A program made the translations under genes and the position numbers. Positions 23,681-35,210 of a DNA stretch of 64,000 nt are shown here, piece by piece. The stretch lies in NCBI RefSeq assembly GCF_019097595.1, contig NC_080735.1, forward strand, positions 15,539,917 to 15,603,916. The letters are read 5' to 3'. The stretch is from Hemibagrus wyckioides. Lineage: Eukaryota > Chordata > Actinopteri > Siluriformes > Bagridae. The notes below the pieces were generated by a model. It saw only the letters and a program-made list of their open reading frames with translations, ran no database searches and was not told where the DNA came from. Within the stretch, counting starts at the first letter, position 1, and every line of letters begins with the position of its first letter.

Positions 23681-24354
23681 AGCCTTCACCATATCTTTTT
23701 AAATGTACATTCTGCTGTTATAGACAATGAATCAGCACCTTATGACCAATCACAGTTGAGAATTGCTGGATGTTACTTTGTGAACGTTACCTTACATTTG
23801 CAATAATAACTGAGATGTTGAATAGTTTATAAAATGTATGATTGTGGTATTAGGCTAGTATTTGGGCTGGTTTTGTTTGGCCACTGGGCTGCATATGTTA
23901 GACAGACCTGGCAACCCTGCAGTTGGATGCTTTTTTTAATGGAAAATACTGTAAGCAGTAGTAGAAACTAGAATTGTAATGTATTAAGTCAAATGTGAAA
24001 TCATTTGACTTTGACATATTTTTGATGTAGTACATTATACATATCTGTATTTTATGCCTGCATCCTTCTAAAAAAAACCTTCTGAAAAGGATTACAAAAC
24101 CAGGTCTAGTATTAGGCTGGAAAATATACCCACACTTGTAAAGCACAGCCAGAGCAACATTTTAACCTTCCATAACTCGCTAATGGAAATCGGTCAAACA
24201 GGCATGTGCAAATTTACTGCACTGTAGAGTAGATTCGTTTAGTAACCAGAACCATTGTAATCCCCCACAGAACCAAATGTCTGGGTGAACCCTGGTTTCT
24301 GAAATGCATTTAAACCCCAGTGGTTTGCAGAAAGGCACAATTCATTTTCTCTGA

Positions 24355-24780
24355 CTACATCTGTATCGGCAATGGCGGCTGTATCGGCAGTGGCGTTGAA
24401 TTACTTGGTTCCCTCAAGGCTTTAGCTTTGCCATTCAGAGCTCCACTACTGGAGGGCCAATCTCATTAATGCACACGAGATCCTTCTAGGTTTAGTTGTG
24501 AAAGAGTATCTAAAAGCCTTCATTTTGTCATTTGCTTTGTTTCATTCTTTTTTTCTTTTTTTTTTCTTTTTATCCCTGTATTGCCTTTGAGAAAGTTATG
24601 CCGCAAAGAAAGACCTCGTTTGAAAATTAATGGCCACGAGAGGACTCGTTTGAAAATTAACGAACGAAAGGAACCTGCCTGGAAGCGGCTTCTTTAATTG
24701 GTTTACATGCAGATTGAATGGGAGGCCTGAAGTGTTTACTTTAATGGCTTTATTACAAATTGACATCAGACTAACAAACT
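24355..24780. promoter_or_regulatory. Candidate regulatory patch with duplicated TAAT-type motif
   Basis: A low-repeat patch containing the perfect 16-mer CTCGTTTGAAAATTAA at 24615-24630 and 24645-24660 (30-bp spacing), plus further AATTA/TAAT cores, typical homeodomain-binding words. Near the start, GGCTGTATCGGCA-like words are repeated. No reading frame. Regulatory function is inference. Confidence 0.3.
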
Positions 24781-25506
24781 CTCAAAGATAGAGGCCAGGC
24801 AAGATGATATCAATAGCGGTGCCAGCTTCTGTCCATAGGCCATGCTTGACTTGTTTGATGAGGAAGTGAAATCCAACTGGCAATCATTTATTTATGATGG
24901 CTGAAATTGCTGTAGCAGCTAAAGACCTATGAAGGGAATTACAGCTTAGCAAATCTCGTATTAGTATTACAACTGTTGCAGTTTCTCAGTATGGCAGTTA
25001 CTGCTGAACAGGTGGACCAGGAAGCTAGCATTTGCACAACTGGAGCATCAGCAATCTCTGCATGGCCACTAACAGCCATTTTCATCCATCCTCTACTAAC
25101 ACTTTGTGAACTGCTGAAATGGATGGAAAATTCAGATGACCCTACTCTGTCTTTCTCCCGTTCTGGCCATATAAAGATGAGTAATGTGTGTGGTGCCATA
25201 CAGCCCATGGGGGAATATATTATCCCCCTCAGGCTGTCCTGGCAATGATGAATGTACACGGCGCAAGCGCTGCAGAGTCACCCCCCTGCTCACTCCTTCA
25301 TTATGACTCCTCTTTCTTGCCTTCTCTCTCACATAATGCCATCAGAGCAAAGGAGTATGGGAACTGATGACACTGGAACTCAGTGGGATTCTTTGCCATG
25401 CCTTCACATCTTCCACCCTAGATGATGTCTCTTTGTGTTATGTGTCAGTCCCTGGTTAAAAAAATGTCGCCTGTTGTCTTTACCATCCAACAACTTGCAG
25501 TGGAGA

Positions 25507-25900
25507 CACACAATATTGCCAAAAGTATGTGGACAACTGACCGTCAGCTTCATAGGTGCCTGTTGAACATCCCATTTCAGATTTCGTTGCTGTTATAAGC
25601 TCCACTCTTCTCTTCTGGGAAGTGTGGCTGTGGGGATTTGTGTTCATCCAGCCCCCAGAGCATCAGACAGATTGTAAGAGTGGGGAGGTCTGGGGTGCAG
25701 TTGATGTTCCAGTTCATCCCAAGGCCATTTAGAGATGTTGATGGCAGGACATTCGAGTTCTTCCACTCCAACATCTTAATTTAATACTAGCATATACAAC
25801 GGCATTCTAGTGACTTCCAACTTTGTCGGAATACTTTGGATAAGGGTCACTAATTGGTGTGGTGGTTAGGTGTCCATAAATTTTCTGTCATATAGTTTAT
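25507..25900 (-). mobile_element. Tc1-like deletion derivative with both ends, reverse
   Basis: Starts ATATTGCCAAAAGTATGTGG and ends GTGTCCATAAATTTTCTGTC-ATATAG, imperfect inverted ends of about 30 bp. Inside, read on the - strand, are 'TGGGATGAACTGGAACATCA', 'CCAGACCTCCCCACTCT' and 'CCCACAGCCACAC', from a transposase C-terminus. Only about 390 bp remains of an element normally well over 1 kb. Non-autonomous. Confidence 0.75.
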
Positions 25901-26189
25901 TCAGTGCACCCTCACAAGGAATGGAAATGGTTGGCCATTCAAAACATCTGAGATCTGGGATATTTATCTGAAATAGCACAGTTTGTGGATACACTACAGT
26001 CTCTTAATGAGTTTCAAAGGTTCAAAGTCATATGGCATCTTTAAACTCCTTGTAGTTAATAAAGCACTGGCTGAATTATTACTCAAATTCTAAAACAGGG
26101 GAGACTCTGTGTAATCACTTGCTCCACATTTGCTCTTCTCATAACATAGGTTAAGGATTTTTTGGTAAACGGATCTAAGCTTCAATCAG

Positions 26190-26390
26190 CATAATAAAAC
26201 GCTATCTTCTACCGTGCCCTGAGGAACATCTTCACTAAAGGAGACAGAGCCATTATCTCGGCTGAATAAGAGAGTGTGTTGCGACACTGAAAGTTGTATG
26301 CTAGCGCAGAGCTGCAAAATAGATGCCCTCGCATTAGAGTGCACGCCTGGCTCCGGCTCAGAACCTGACCAAGATTAATCACCTTTCAAC
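26190..26390. promoter_or_regulatory. Candidate regulatory patch in intron 2
   Basis: Mixed-composition, low-repeat stretch (CGCTATCTTCTACCGTGCCC to GACCAAGATTAATCACC) with CpG sites, followed by T/C-rich DNA at 26398-26530. No exon-like frame. Weak suggestion only. Confidence 0.22.
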
Positions 26391-28469
26391 ATGGGTTGTT
26401 TTCTACTCTCCCGTTCTCTTTCTCTCTATATCTCACTTCCTTTTTTGCATCCTTTACCTTTTATTCTTTCTTCCTCACTCATAATTTCCTCCTGCTATTT
26501 ATCACCTTTCCTCTATGTTTTGTGCCATCTCCTCTCTAGCTCCTGGTTTGTGGATTGCTCTGAAGCTCTCCACTTGCCCAGAGGCATCACTGGACTGTGC
26601 AATATCTGCAAAGAATAAGCGAATAAAGTGTATGAATGTGTGTATTAATCACCCAGGCCTAGAAAAGTCATCTAGAACTGAATGCAGTAAATAAATTCTG
26701 ATTATGCTCGGTCATAGATAAAGCCTTAAAGTGTAGGTGTGGGCAATATGGCAAAACAAAAAATCTTAAATATATATATTTTGGTATTTTGGCAGGCTGG
26801 AAAAACTTGCCCTGTTTGCCTTATGGCAAACAGACAAAAGATGTCTACCTATATATAAAATGACAGAGAGATGTTTTATTCATTATTTAATCTTCTTGAA
26901 AAGATCATGCATTTACTAAACACTCTGGTAAAATAGTCAGATGATTAAAACCTTGCTGAGTGATTTACTCATAAAATAAAAGTTACGGTTTGATCAAAAT
27001 GGTTTGATCAAAAAATTGAGCCACATGCAGTAGGAAAATGGACACAATCTTAATCAGTTTGGTTTGTAATCATATCCCAGCTGTCAAAATGTCCGTGATG
27101 CTCCTGCACTGCTATCGGAATGAGATCTTTAAATAAAATCTCCTCCCTTTAACATGGAGGAAAATATAGATTTTTAACACCCAGTTAGTTCTTGTAGGAA
27201 CATTGCCAGTAATTATGGAAATGCTGCTAAAAAACATTTTTAAAATATATACTGTATTTCTGTCACTGTCCTAGGATAAATTGAACTAACAAGAAATTTC
27301 ATTATATATATATTTGCCATTAAATTGAAATATCTTCTTTTGCCAAATATACATGATTGGCAACTAGCAAAAACTAGCAAAATAGACCCGAGCATCTAGT
27401 GTATGTTTAATCTACACTGGCAGGATTGCTAAGCTAGGCTAATATTACTGCTCGTGTTTTAGCTATCATAACTATAAATATTTTTTACATAAAAAGGACA
27501 ACTGTATGAAGTTTAATGTTTCATTTACTTCCTGTTTAATTTATCTAGCAAGCTCAGTGGGGAAGGTTTCATCTGGCTAATAAATTACCCTAGCATGTTT
27601 AAACTGCATGGTTAGCAAGTTAGTGAGACGGATATGCTAGCTAAGCGCTACGTCTCGGGTGCATCCTTACATGCACTTGAGCTACAAACTGTTAGCAAAG
27701 CAGGGGCCACCATAATTGCACAAGTTACATACATGTTTGATTTATGTAGCACAAATAGTCAGTTTTATTTGACTAATTAAGTAGTCTAGCTACATATTTA
27801 GGTGATAATGTTACAGAATTGCAAGAAATGTTAGCAGCTAGTGGCTGTCTTGGTATTTCACACAGATTGTATTTTCATTTTCATCAGATTATAATAATAA
27901 ATGTGCTCATTTTAATCAGCTTAATTGCAAATATTTTATCAGATGACCTCGTTTGCTAGGGCTAATGTATGACTACACTAGACTACATGTTAGCAAGACC
28001 CAGAATGACTAGCAGGCTAACTGCTGCTGGTTATTTTATATTCCCAAATAATCTTACACATAAAAAGTGCATGCTGACGGCAGAAGCAAAAACAACACAG
28101 GCACACACTCAGACCCACAAGCTACACATCCCTATAAGCTAGCCATGGTCATAACCCTCTCCTGATGGCATTTGCTCTCATTCGATCTGACATTTAGCAC
28201 AGGCCTGAGGAGGCCTTATAGTGGATGCGTACATAAGCCTCAATAATCAGTAGAAGACTCCACAGGCACATAGCCTGTTCATCATCTGACAAAAATATTT
28301 CATCATACAGTTCTATCTAAGACATCCATGGATTTTCTTCTCACTTTTGCAGGTTTTAGTTTCCCATAATACTCAGCTGTATGTAATCACTTGGAAGAGG
28401 AGTTGGTAATGATCTGTGTAGCTTGATGGCTATTTGTGGAATGATACCTGTGCCTAGTGTCTCGCCAAC

Positions 28470-28720
28470 CCGTTCCTTTATAATTAGCTGCTTCTTCAAG
28501 TTTGCTAATCAGCCTGTATAATCAGGGCAGTGGAGAGTCGCAAATAGTCGACTCATCTGAAGAAACGACGACCTTCGGCGAGATTCAATGCACATCTTTT
28601 GGCTCTTTTGCTGATCGGTTCGAATGGAGCTCTATCTCAGCTAATGGCAGAATTAAAACGCTAATGAGATATGGCTATTTGAGTTAAAACTATCTAATTT
28701 CATTAGTCCATTGGTATCAT
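28470..28720. promoter_or_regulatory. Candidate regulatory patch in intron 2
   Basis: A CpG-bearing block (GTCGCAAATAGTCGACTCAT, ACGACGACCTTCGGCG) between TAAT-rich sequence (ATAATTAGCTG, GCTAATGAGATATGG, AATTTCATTAG). The open frame across it shows no family features. Composition resembles vertebrate conserved enhancers; not verified. Confidence 0.3.
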
Positions 28721-29945
28721 TGTTCCTTGAAACAAATATGTAATTGGGTGACTCTGATTAGGGGTCCATGAGTTTTATGTAAAGACAATTTAAACAACCT
28801 AATTGCATTTTGTAGACTAGCATCCTGCTAGTTGATAATCTATCAACAGGATTCAGAAACCAGCATGTTTGCTAGTCCAAGATATCTATAGCTATACTGT
28901 AAAGTGAAAGCTAATCATTAAAATACTTCAGCATGTTAATCCCCATGAAATATTAGATATTCCACACGTCAGCGGGAAGTTACATCTTTCAGATTTTCAA
29001 TTGAAAAAGTTCTCTTGTTCCTTTTTCATTTATTTTTTAATACTATTCTTGACATTAAGACATGTGATATGACATTGGCATGTTTGCTAGTCATCACATT
29101 TTGTGTATTTGCTAATTGTATCCTAAAAACAACTTTGTTATTTTTTTATTCTTCTATTCTATGATCAAAATGCAGTCAATGTCAGCAAAGGAGCCTTGAA
29201 AAAAAGGAGAGATTGTTGCCTGAGATGGTGTTAAATGAATTCTGTCACATTTTTGAACATGAAGCTGAATTTAGTGCTACATGATACTCCAGTGATAGAA
29301 TCACCCAATTATTATAAAAAAATGAAGGATCTCAGTCAAAACCAAAATACTCTATAATTACACAATGTTCCTAGCGCTTGATAGCATTCAGTATTAAGCC
29401 ATTTCAGGGTTAAGGATTTTTAATAATTAGATTATTCTCTGTTTATTTTGTGTTCCGTTGTAAAAAATCCATTTGAATGGCCTTTAAACAGCCTCTAATT
29501 TCCACACTGAACAGCCGACTCAGACTTCTCGGTGTGTAGTAAGTGTCAACAAAAATACAGGGTTTGGGTTGTTTTTTTAAATATCTAACCAAGCTAATAA
29601 AAAAGTTTTATGTCCACATAGAAGTATAACAAGTGCTGGTTTCCTGTGAGCACTTATTTTCATGCTTTCTTACTTTAAACCATCCAGGTTGTGTAAGTGC
29701 TCTGAGGTCGGAGCTAGAAAGATCCAGGATGGAGAATACTTCTCCAAAGTTCTTAGTTGTCATGAACTCAACATTAGCTCTACTCTTTGCTGATTGGCTA
29801 ACGTTAGCTCTAAGTGCTGATTGGCTTACACTCATGGATTATTAACCACCACTCATAACCACGACTGACCCCAACATGGCCCAGAAAAACATTCTCTTTA
29901 ATATCCCAAATAGTTATATTAATGGTTGATTTTTTTTTCCCCCAG

Positions 29946-30098
29946 ACATCCATGATGAGAATGGTCTGAGGCCTGTCATGGTATACATTCACGGCGGATC
30001 TTATATGGAAGGCACAGGGAACATGATCGACGGCAGCATCCTGGCCAGTTACGGGAACGTCATTGTGGTTACCCTTAACTACAGACTGGGAGTGCTAG
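29946..30098 (+). CDS. nlgn4x: Neuroligin-4, second coding exon (residues 156-206)
   Basis: The 153-nt exon begins after CCCCCAG and ends at CTAG|GTAAGT, entering and leaving in phase 1. Joined to the preceding exon it reads PTED-DIHDENG, then [40 protein letters not shown] and LG. HGGSY corresponds to the oxyanion-hole loop of cholinesterases; neuroligins keep the fold but are not catalytic. The DIHD junction and near-identity to neuroligin-4 support the assignment. The next exon, which should begin with a FLSTGDQAAKGN-like sequence, was not found before 64000, so the gene is cut by the window edge. Confidence 0.95.
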
Positions 30099-31427
30099 GT
30101 AAGTTCAGCTGTTTGTTTTTATTTGGCTTTTGGGCTAACACTCATTCTACTGGTTTAACATCAAGTCAATGTTATCTAGAACTGCTGTTACTAGCATCAG
30201 TAGATGGAAGGCAGAGGGAAGGTGTTAATAGTGTTCAGTGTTCACAATATACACACCCCGGCTAAATCTAAACATAATTAACAGAGGTAGAGTAAACTAG
30301 CTTGATACACAGGACAGTGAAGTGACCACAGCATGGTGTAGAGAGTGTTGAGGATTTGTCGCCACCACTTTCACTCACGCCTGTCCACTTGAAATAACAT
30401 ATAAGATAACAAATAGTGACCCAGTGCCACATGGTCATCACTGGGTGCCATTTAAAGACTTTTAAGATATTTAAGGCTAACTCATGATGGCATATTAAAA
30501 ATATTTTCCCCCCAAACTAAAAAACATATCTCCAAAACTATGATATATCTGATATATTCACTCCATAAACAGATTGCATTGCAGATATACTGCATTTAAA
30601 ATGTGTGAGAATATAGAGATATAGGTTATTAGATAAACGACTGATAAATTGTTAAAATTGTGACTTTTTTATGGAATGGAAAGAAAAGATCAAATTTGCA
30701 TGTTCCTTGAACAATTCTCACGTTGACTAGATAGAGAGGAAATATTAAAATAGCAGCACGTATTTTTTTTCCCTCTGCGTTTCTGTCATGCTTCGAAGGA
30801 GCTGCTCTGCTTACCATTTGTTATCGGCTTGAGCTGTCGGCAGAGCTCCCTATATTTAGTTGCGCCGGAGCCAAGGGGAAAGGTGTTCTGGAAAAAGTGT
30901 GCACTGCAGGGAAAAGGAGGAGAGAGTGTGAGAGAGAGAGAGAGAGAGCTGAAGCCCTCGTTAACGGCATACATTCACTGATTTCCTGACAACACCGAGT
31001 GCCGGAGCTGATCAAGGCCATGTCTCAAGTCCACGTCATCCTCACTTTTCCCCGAAGGCCTATCCAGGCTTTTAGGAAATGTTTGGCTGCGGTTTTATTT
31101 TTGGCGACGTGTGAATGAGTCCAAGATGTTTTAGTATGGAGAAACTACACGTCTCTAAAGATGAGGTAAATGATGTTCATACCCAGTTCAGTGTAATTCA
31201 TTTCCGCTTATAGCAGAATTATTAGGATGCATTGCATAGGGAAGATTCATTCTTTTTATACAGATACTTGATACTTTATTTATTTATTTATTTATATGGT
31301 TTGGTTTCACACTACACAAAGAAATAAGGCAAAAAAAAAACAATTGCTTATGGGCATGTAGGGCTGAAAACATACTTGTAAATCTCTTTCATTCGCTGAT
31401 CCTTAACCCAATAATCCTGAATGCAAA

Positions 31428-31700
31428 CCTATAACCCTAACCCTAACCCTGCCTGTTAACCTCTACCCCTATCCTAAACCTAAACCCCTTACCCTGAACC
31501 CCTAACACCACCCTCTAACCCTTAAACCAAACCCTAACCCTTCCCCTGAACCCCTACCCCTAACCCAAACCCCTAACCCTACCCATTTAACCTCTACCCC
31601 ATCCTAACCCTGAACCCCTACCCCTAACCCTTAAACCTAACTCAAACCCCTAACCCTATCTATACGCCTACCCCTGGCACCTAACCATAACCCTTCTGCA
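31428..31700. repeat. Degenerate CCCTAA (telomere-like) interstitial tract
   Basis: About 270 bp of C-rich strand made of CCCTAACCCTAACCC units drifting to CCCCTAACCC, CCCTGAACCC, CCCAAACCCC and ACCTCTACCCC. The vertebrate telomere repeat is TTAGGG, the complement of CCCTAA. The period varies between 5 and 8 bases, so it is old or arose from a telomere-like seed. Confidence 0.85.
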
Positions 31701-32369
31701 CACGCAAAGTGTTTTTTATTAAAGAGCAACATATACTTTTTTTCATTTACTTTTAATGTTAATAAATTTAACATCCACGAAACAAGTCATTTCCTGTTGT
31801 CACTTACATTATAGTGTCACAAACTCTCAATAATATTAAGAAAAAAAAAAAAACCGAAACCATAAAATCATTACACTTTCCCATTACGGAATACTTAAAG
31901 TTCCAGTTCTGCCTCTGACTGATGTAAACTGCTGACCCTGGAGACTCCATGCACAAATAATCAGCTCCTTAATGGAAATTTTACCATATCAATGATTATA
32001 CATTTCACTATAATAAATAACAGATTTTTTTTAAAAATACATTACTATGTATTACTCTGTAAAACACGACATATCAGTGTTTATTTATTTAAACCTGTGA
32101 TTTTCAGTGAAACACTCCATAAATTATTAAACTTTGTCACTGATGCTTTACATCCACATGCATCTTGTCACAGCAGCAAGGTCAAAGCTCCCACCATCCT
32201 TCACAAGTCACTACTATCCTAACGCTGTGGAGTTATACAGCTTTGCCCTCCAAAATGCTTTTTTATCTTTACAAGGCTAGTGTGGAAGTCTTTAGATCAT
32301 CTATAGCCTGGGAGGTCTCTGTAAACTCTGTAAAGTAAATTCACCTCATTCATGTTGATCATTCTGCAT

Positions 32370-32680
32370 GTAATGTCATGACCAGAAGTGGCCTTCAAGA
32401 GATTTCTAGATTGTTCTAAAGATAGCTGATGACTTAAGGTGGAGAAACTGGTGGTTCTCTCATAGTTGGGATCTTCTTCTTCCTGATCTTCTTTATCTCC
32501 TTTGACGATGAAACATTTCTCTCCCGGTGGGCGTGGTCATCTCCAGGATGACTCCACCCCCATCCATGAGGGCTCACTTAATGGTTTTGTTAACATCAAT
32601 TGCCCTAGTTAACTAGAAGTGATGAAGCGGTTCTGGTGGTCCCAAAACAACTTAAGTCAATTTATGGTAACAGTACTACA
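32370..32680 (+). mobile_element. Possible decayed Tc1-like fragment
   Basis: Words such as 'GGAGAAACTGGTGGTTCTCT', 'TCTCTCCCGGTGGGCGTGG' and 'CCAGGATGACTCCACCCCCA' resemble the middle of Tc1-like copies I remember from catfish genomes. No terminal repeats or coding frame support it here. Confidence 0.3.
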
Positions 32681-32689
32681 GGTACTTGA

Positions 32690-32912
32690 GGTTAAATCCC
32701 TAGGTTAGGGGTTTGATTCCTGCCTTTACCCTGTTTATGTGGAGTTTGCATGATCTCCTCATGCTTGGAGGGCTTAGTTTCCTCTGTGTGTGATTGTGCC
32801 ATGATATGAGTTGGCACCATGTCTAGCATGTCCCCTGAGTCCCCTGGGATATTCCCCAGGTTCCCTGCAACCCTATATAGGCTAAGCACTACAGAAAAAT
32901 AAAAGATGGATG
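32690..32912 (+). repeat. SINE-type repeat (family 2) with ATGG-like tail
   Basis: 'GGGTTTGATTCCTGCC' (B-box-like), 'GTGGAGTTTGCATGATCTCC', 'GTTTCCTCTGTGTG', 'CCTGGGATATTCCCCAGGTT' and 'AGATGGATG' appear in the order seen at 48950-49320 and 58640-58965. The 5' end is truncated. Confidence 0.6.
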
Positions 32913-33355
32913 TAAAAAGGCGCCTTTTTATATGCGTGAGAACCCATTTTATACGGTGAGAACCCATTTTACACTTCGAAGGTGAATCCTTAGCACTGCT
33001 AAAGAATTTTGGTGACAGGATGTGCTGTGTGTGTATAAGTGTGAGTATGTGTGAGACGCTGTAAACAATCTGCTGTGCTTTTTGGCCACGGTCCATGTGT
33101 ACCAGTGAGATGTACATTAGGCCTCAGCTGTTTCTAAAACCTGAACGTTTTAATTAATCTTTTCTCACACACTTGCACACTGCTTAGGTCTAGGAAGCAT
33201 CAGGAAGAGATCAGAGTCATGTTTTCCACCAATGGGAGAGTGAGGAAGGGAATAATATTGCATAGCTTCAGAAAAGTGGAAGCTGGTGGCGTCAATATAT
33301 CAAATGTAACAGGGCATCCCTAATTGTGTTTATTGTGTGTGTGTGTATCTGTTTG

Positions 33356-33381
33356 AGAGAGAGAGAGAGAGAGAGAGAGAG
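33356..33381. repeat. (GA)n microsatellite
   Basis: Pure GA run. Confidence 0.93.
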
Positions 33382-33472
33382 GGTTCATTCCCATTGCTTT
33401 CTATAAGACAACACCATCTGTGTGTCAGAGTGTTTAGGACGAGCTCAACTGAGACGTGTCACTAGCACATGC

Positions 33473-33474
<2 letters not shown>

Positions 33475-33517
<43 letters not shown>
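33475..33517. repeat. (CT)n microsatellite
   Basis: CT run about 100 bp from the GA run at 33356, forming an imperfect inverted pair of polypurine and polypyrimidine tracts. Confidence 0.93.
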
Positions 33518-33520
<3 letters not shown>

Positions 33521-33651
33521 GTACACAGATGTGAGCAGTCTATAGATGGCATTTACATAGAGCAGCATGTGTCATTCTCTGAGCTTACAGCTGTGGGAAA
33601 TGTACTTCAGTGTGCTACAGTGCAGAAAGATGAAAGCTTCTAGTTATGGTC

Positions 33652-33652
<1 letters not shown>

Positions 33653-33685
<33 letters not shown>

Positions 33686-33690
33686 TATTT
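33653..33690. repeat. (TTA)n microsatellite
   Basis: TTA/ATT run ending in ACTATTATTT. Confidence 0.93.
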
Positions 33691-33832
33691 TACAGCTTCT
33701 GGAGCAACTTTTGTGCCAAGAACCCCCTGGGATAGACAATGGGGAAAAAATGGAAATGGATTGTAATATAGTAATAAGAAAGGAAAAGAAAAGCATATGT
33801 GTTTTTTTTAATTTAATGTTAATTAAGCATGT

Positions 33833-33909
<77 letters not shown>
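33833..33909. repeat. (GATA)n microsatellite
   Basis: About 19 uninterrupted GATA units (TAGATAGATAGA...), likely highly polymorphic. Confidence 0.96.
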
Positions 33910-34436
33910 GATCAATGGAGTCATTTTGATTTTGTCGTTATCTGTGTCTATTATAATTCATTTGAATAAAATTAACTTACGGGAAATAAGCACTACCTGT
34001 AGCGTGCTAGTGTGCATGAAGCACAAGCTCCACTATTCCTTCTCCTTCTCCACTGCTGAGTTTAGAAGTGTGTCATTGGGTCTATTGGGCTTCTGATTCC
34101 CCAGAGAGGAAAAGGTTGAGTAGAGAAGGACAGACAGAGCTCATGGGATTTTAGTCCTGTCAGATGGAGAGAGAGAGAGAGAGAGAGAATGAGAAAGGTG
34201 TGAGTACGAGATGGGATTTTAGTATCATTCAGTGTGCGGCCAAGTGATTGGCACCTGGCCCCTTTCTTCTCCTCTTGTCGTTCTTTTTAAGTTCATGTCA
34301 AACCATGTGTGCAGGTGGTGTGGGTGTGATGAGCTGGAAGGCAGAGCGCTGGTTTCACGGTCGCTTTAATGACCCCGCTGTCTCTCAAAAATGAGAGTGA
34401 GGGGTGATGCGAGAGAGGACGAACTGAAGAACAGAG

Positions 34437-34478
34437 CACAAGGAGGAGGAGGAGGAGGACAGAAGTGGAGAGTAGGAG

Positions 34479-34508
<30 letters not shown>
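34437..34508. repeat. (GGA)n and (GAAA)n purine tract
   Basis: AGGAGGAGGAGGAGG followed after 25 bases by GAAAGAAAGAAAGAAAGAAA. Confidence 0.9.
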
Positions 34509-34509
<1 letters not shown>

Positions 34510-34734
34510 GTGACAACCAGATGGATCAGGGAATGAAAAAGTGGTAGATAAGGAGAAGTGATTGGGTTTTCATTCAAGGGAAAAATGTAGATGATGAGTG
34601 ATGAGCGTGGATGTGATACTAAAGGAGATATTGGGGACGAGGCCAGAAATTATAGGGTATAGATTATTAAACAAATTGCAAAAAAACAATGTAATTCCAG
34701 CATCATTACCTCTTGAACTATGTTCATGCTGAGG

Positions 34735-35210
34735 TACACCAATCAGGCATAACATTATAAGCACTGAGAGGTGAAGTGACTAAAACTGATTATCTCCTCA
34801 TCATGGCTCCTGTTAGTGGGTGGGATATATTAGGCAGCAAGTGAACATTTTGTCCTCAAAGTTGATGTGTTAGAAACAGGAAAAATGGACAAGAGTAAGG
34901 ATTTAAGCGACAGGGGCCAAATTGTGATGGCTAGACCACTGGATCAGAGCATCTCCAAAACTGCAGCTCTTGTGGGGTGTTCCCGGTCTGCAGTGGTCAG
35001 TATCTATCAAAAGTGGTCCAAGGAAGGAACAGTGGTGAACTGGTGACAGGGTCATGGGCTGTCCCAAGGCTCATTGATGCACGTGGGGAGTGAAGGCTGG
35101 CCCGTGTGATCCGATCCAAACAGACGAGCTACTGTTGCTCAAATTGCTGAAGAAGTTAATGCTGGTTCTGATAGAAAGGGGTCAGAATACACAGTGCATG
35201 ACGGGCTTAT
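34735..35210 (+). mobile_element. 5' part of a Tc1-like element
   Basis: Starts CACCAATCAGGCATAACATTAT, the same terminal repeat as the reversed element at 19478-20392. It encodes the first part of a transposase and stops, without the catalytic domain or a right end. The reading resumes in the same frame after an in-frame stop (GSWAVPRLIDARGE-like, RVIRSKQTSYCCS-like drift), showing decay. Confidence 0.75.
34885..35046 (+). pseudogene. Truncated Tc1-like transposase N-terminus (53 aa)
   Basis: ATG at 34885 gives [20 protein letters not shown], then [20 protein letters not shown] and [13 protein letters not shown] before a stop at 35044-35046. This is the N-terminal DNA-binding helix-turn-helix of a Tc1 transposase. 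It would bind the inverted repeat. The catalytic part is absent. Confidence 0.8.

Larger units (their letters stand above)
13714..29945 (+). other. Intron 2 of nlgn4 (16.2 kb)
   Basis: Bounded by GTATGT at 13714 and a T-rich tract ending CCCCCAG at 29945; joining restores the reading frame. It contains the repeats listed separately. I looked for the optional neuroligin splice-A insert (about 20 residues with a GPLTKK-like start) and saw no convincing exon. Spans without anything nameable include 14720-15360, 15493-16130, 18433-19477, 20393-21649, 22525-24349, 24781-25506 and 26640-29945, apart from the candidate regulatory patches. Confidence 0.85.

Noticed and set aside
13714..29945. Neuroligin splice-A cassette exon
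   Set aside because: Searched by eye for a phase-compatible small exon encoding a GPLTKK-like segment; none with AG/GT flanks was convincing. A profile search could still find one.
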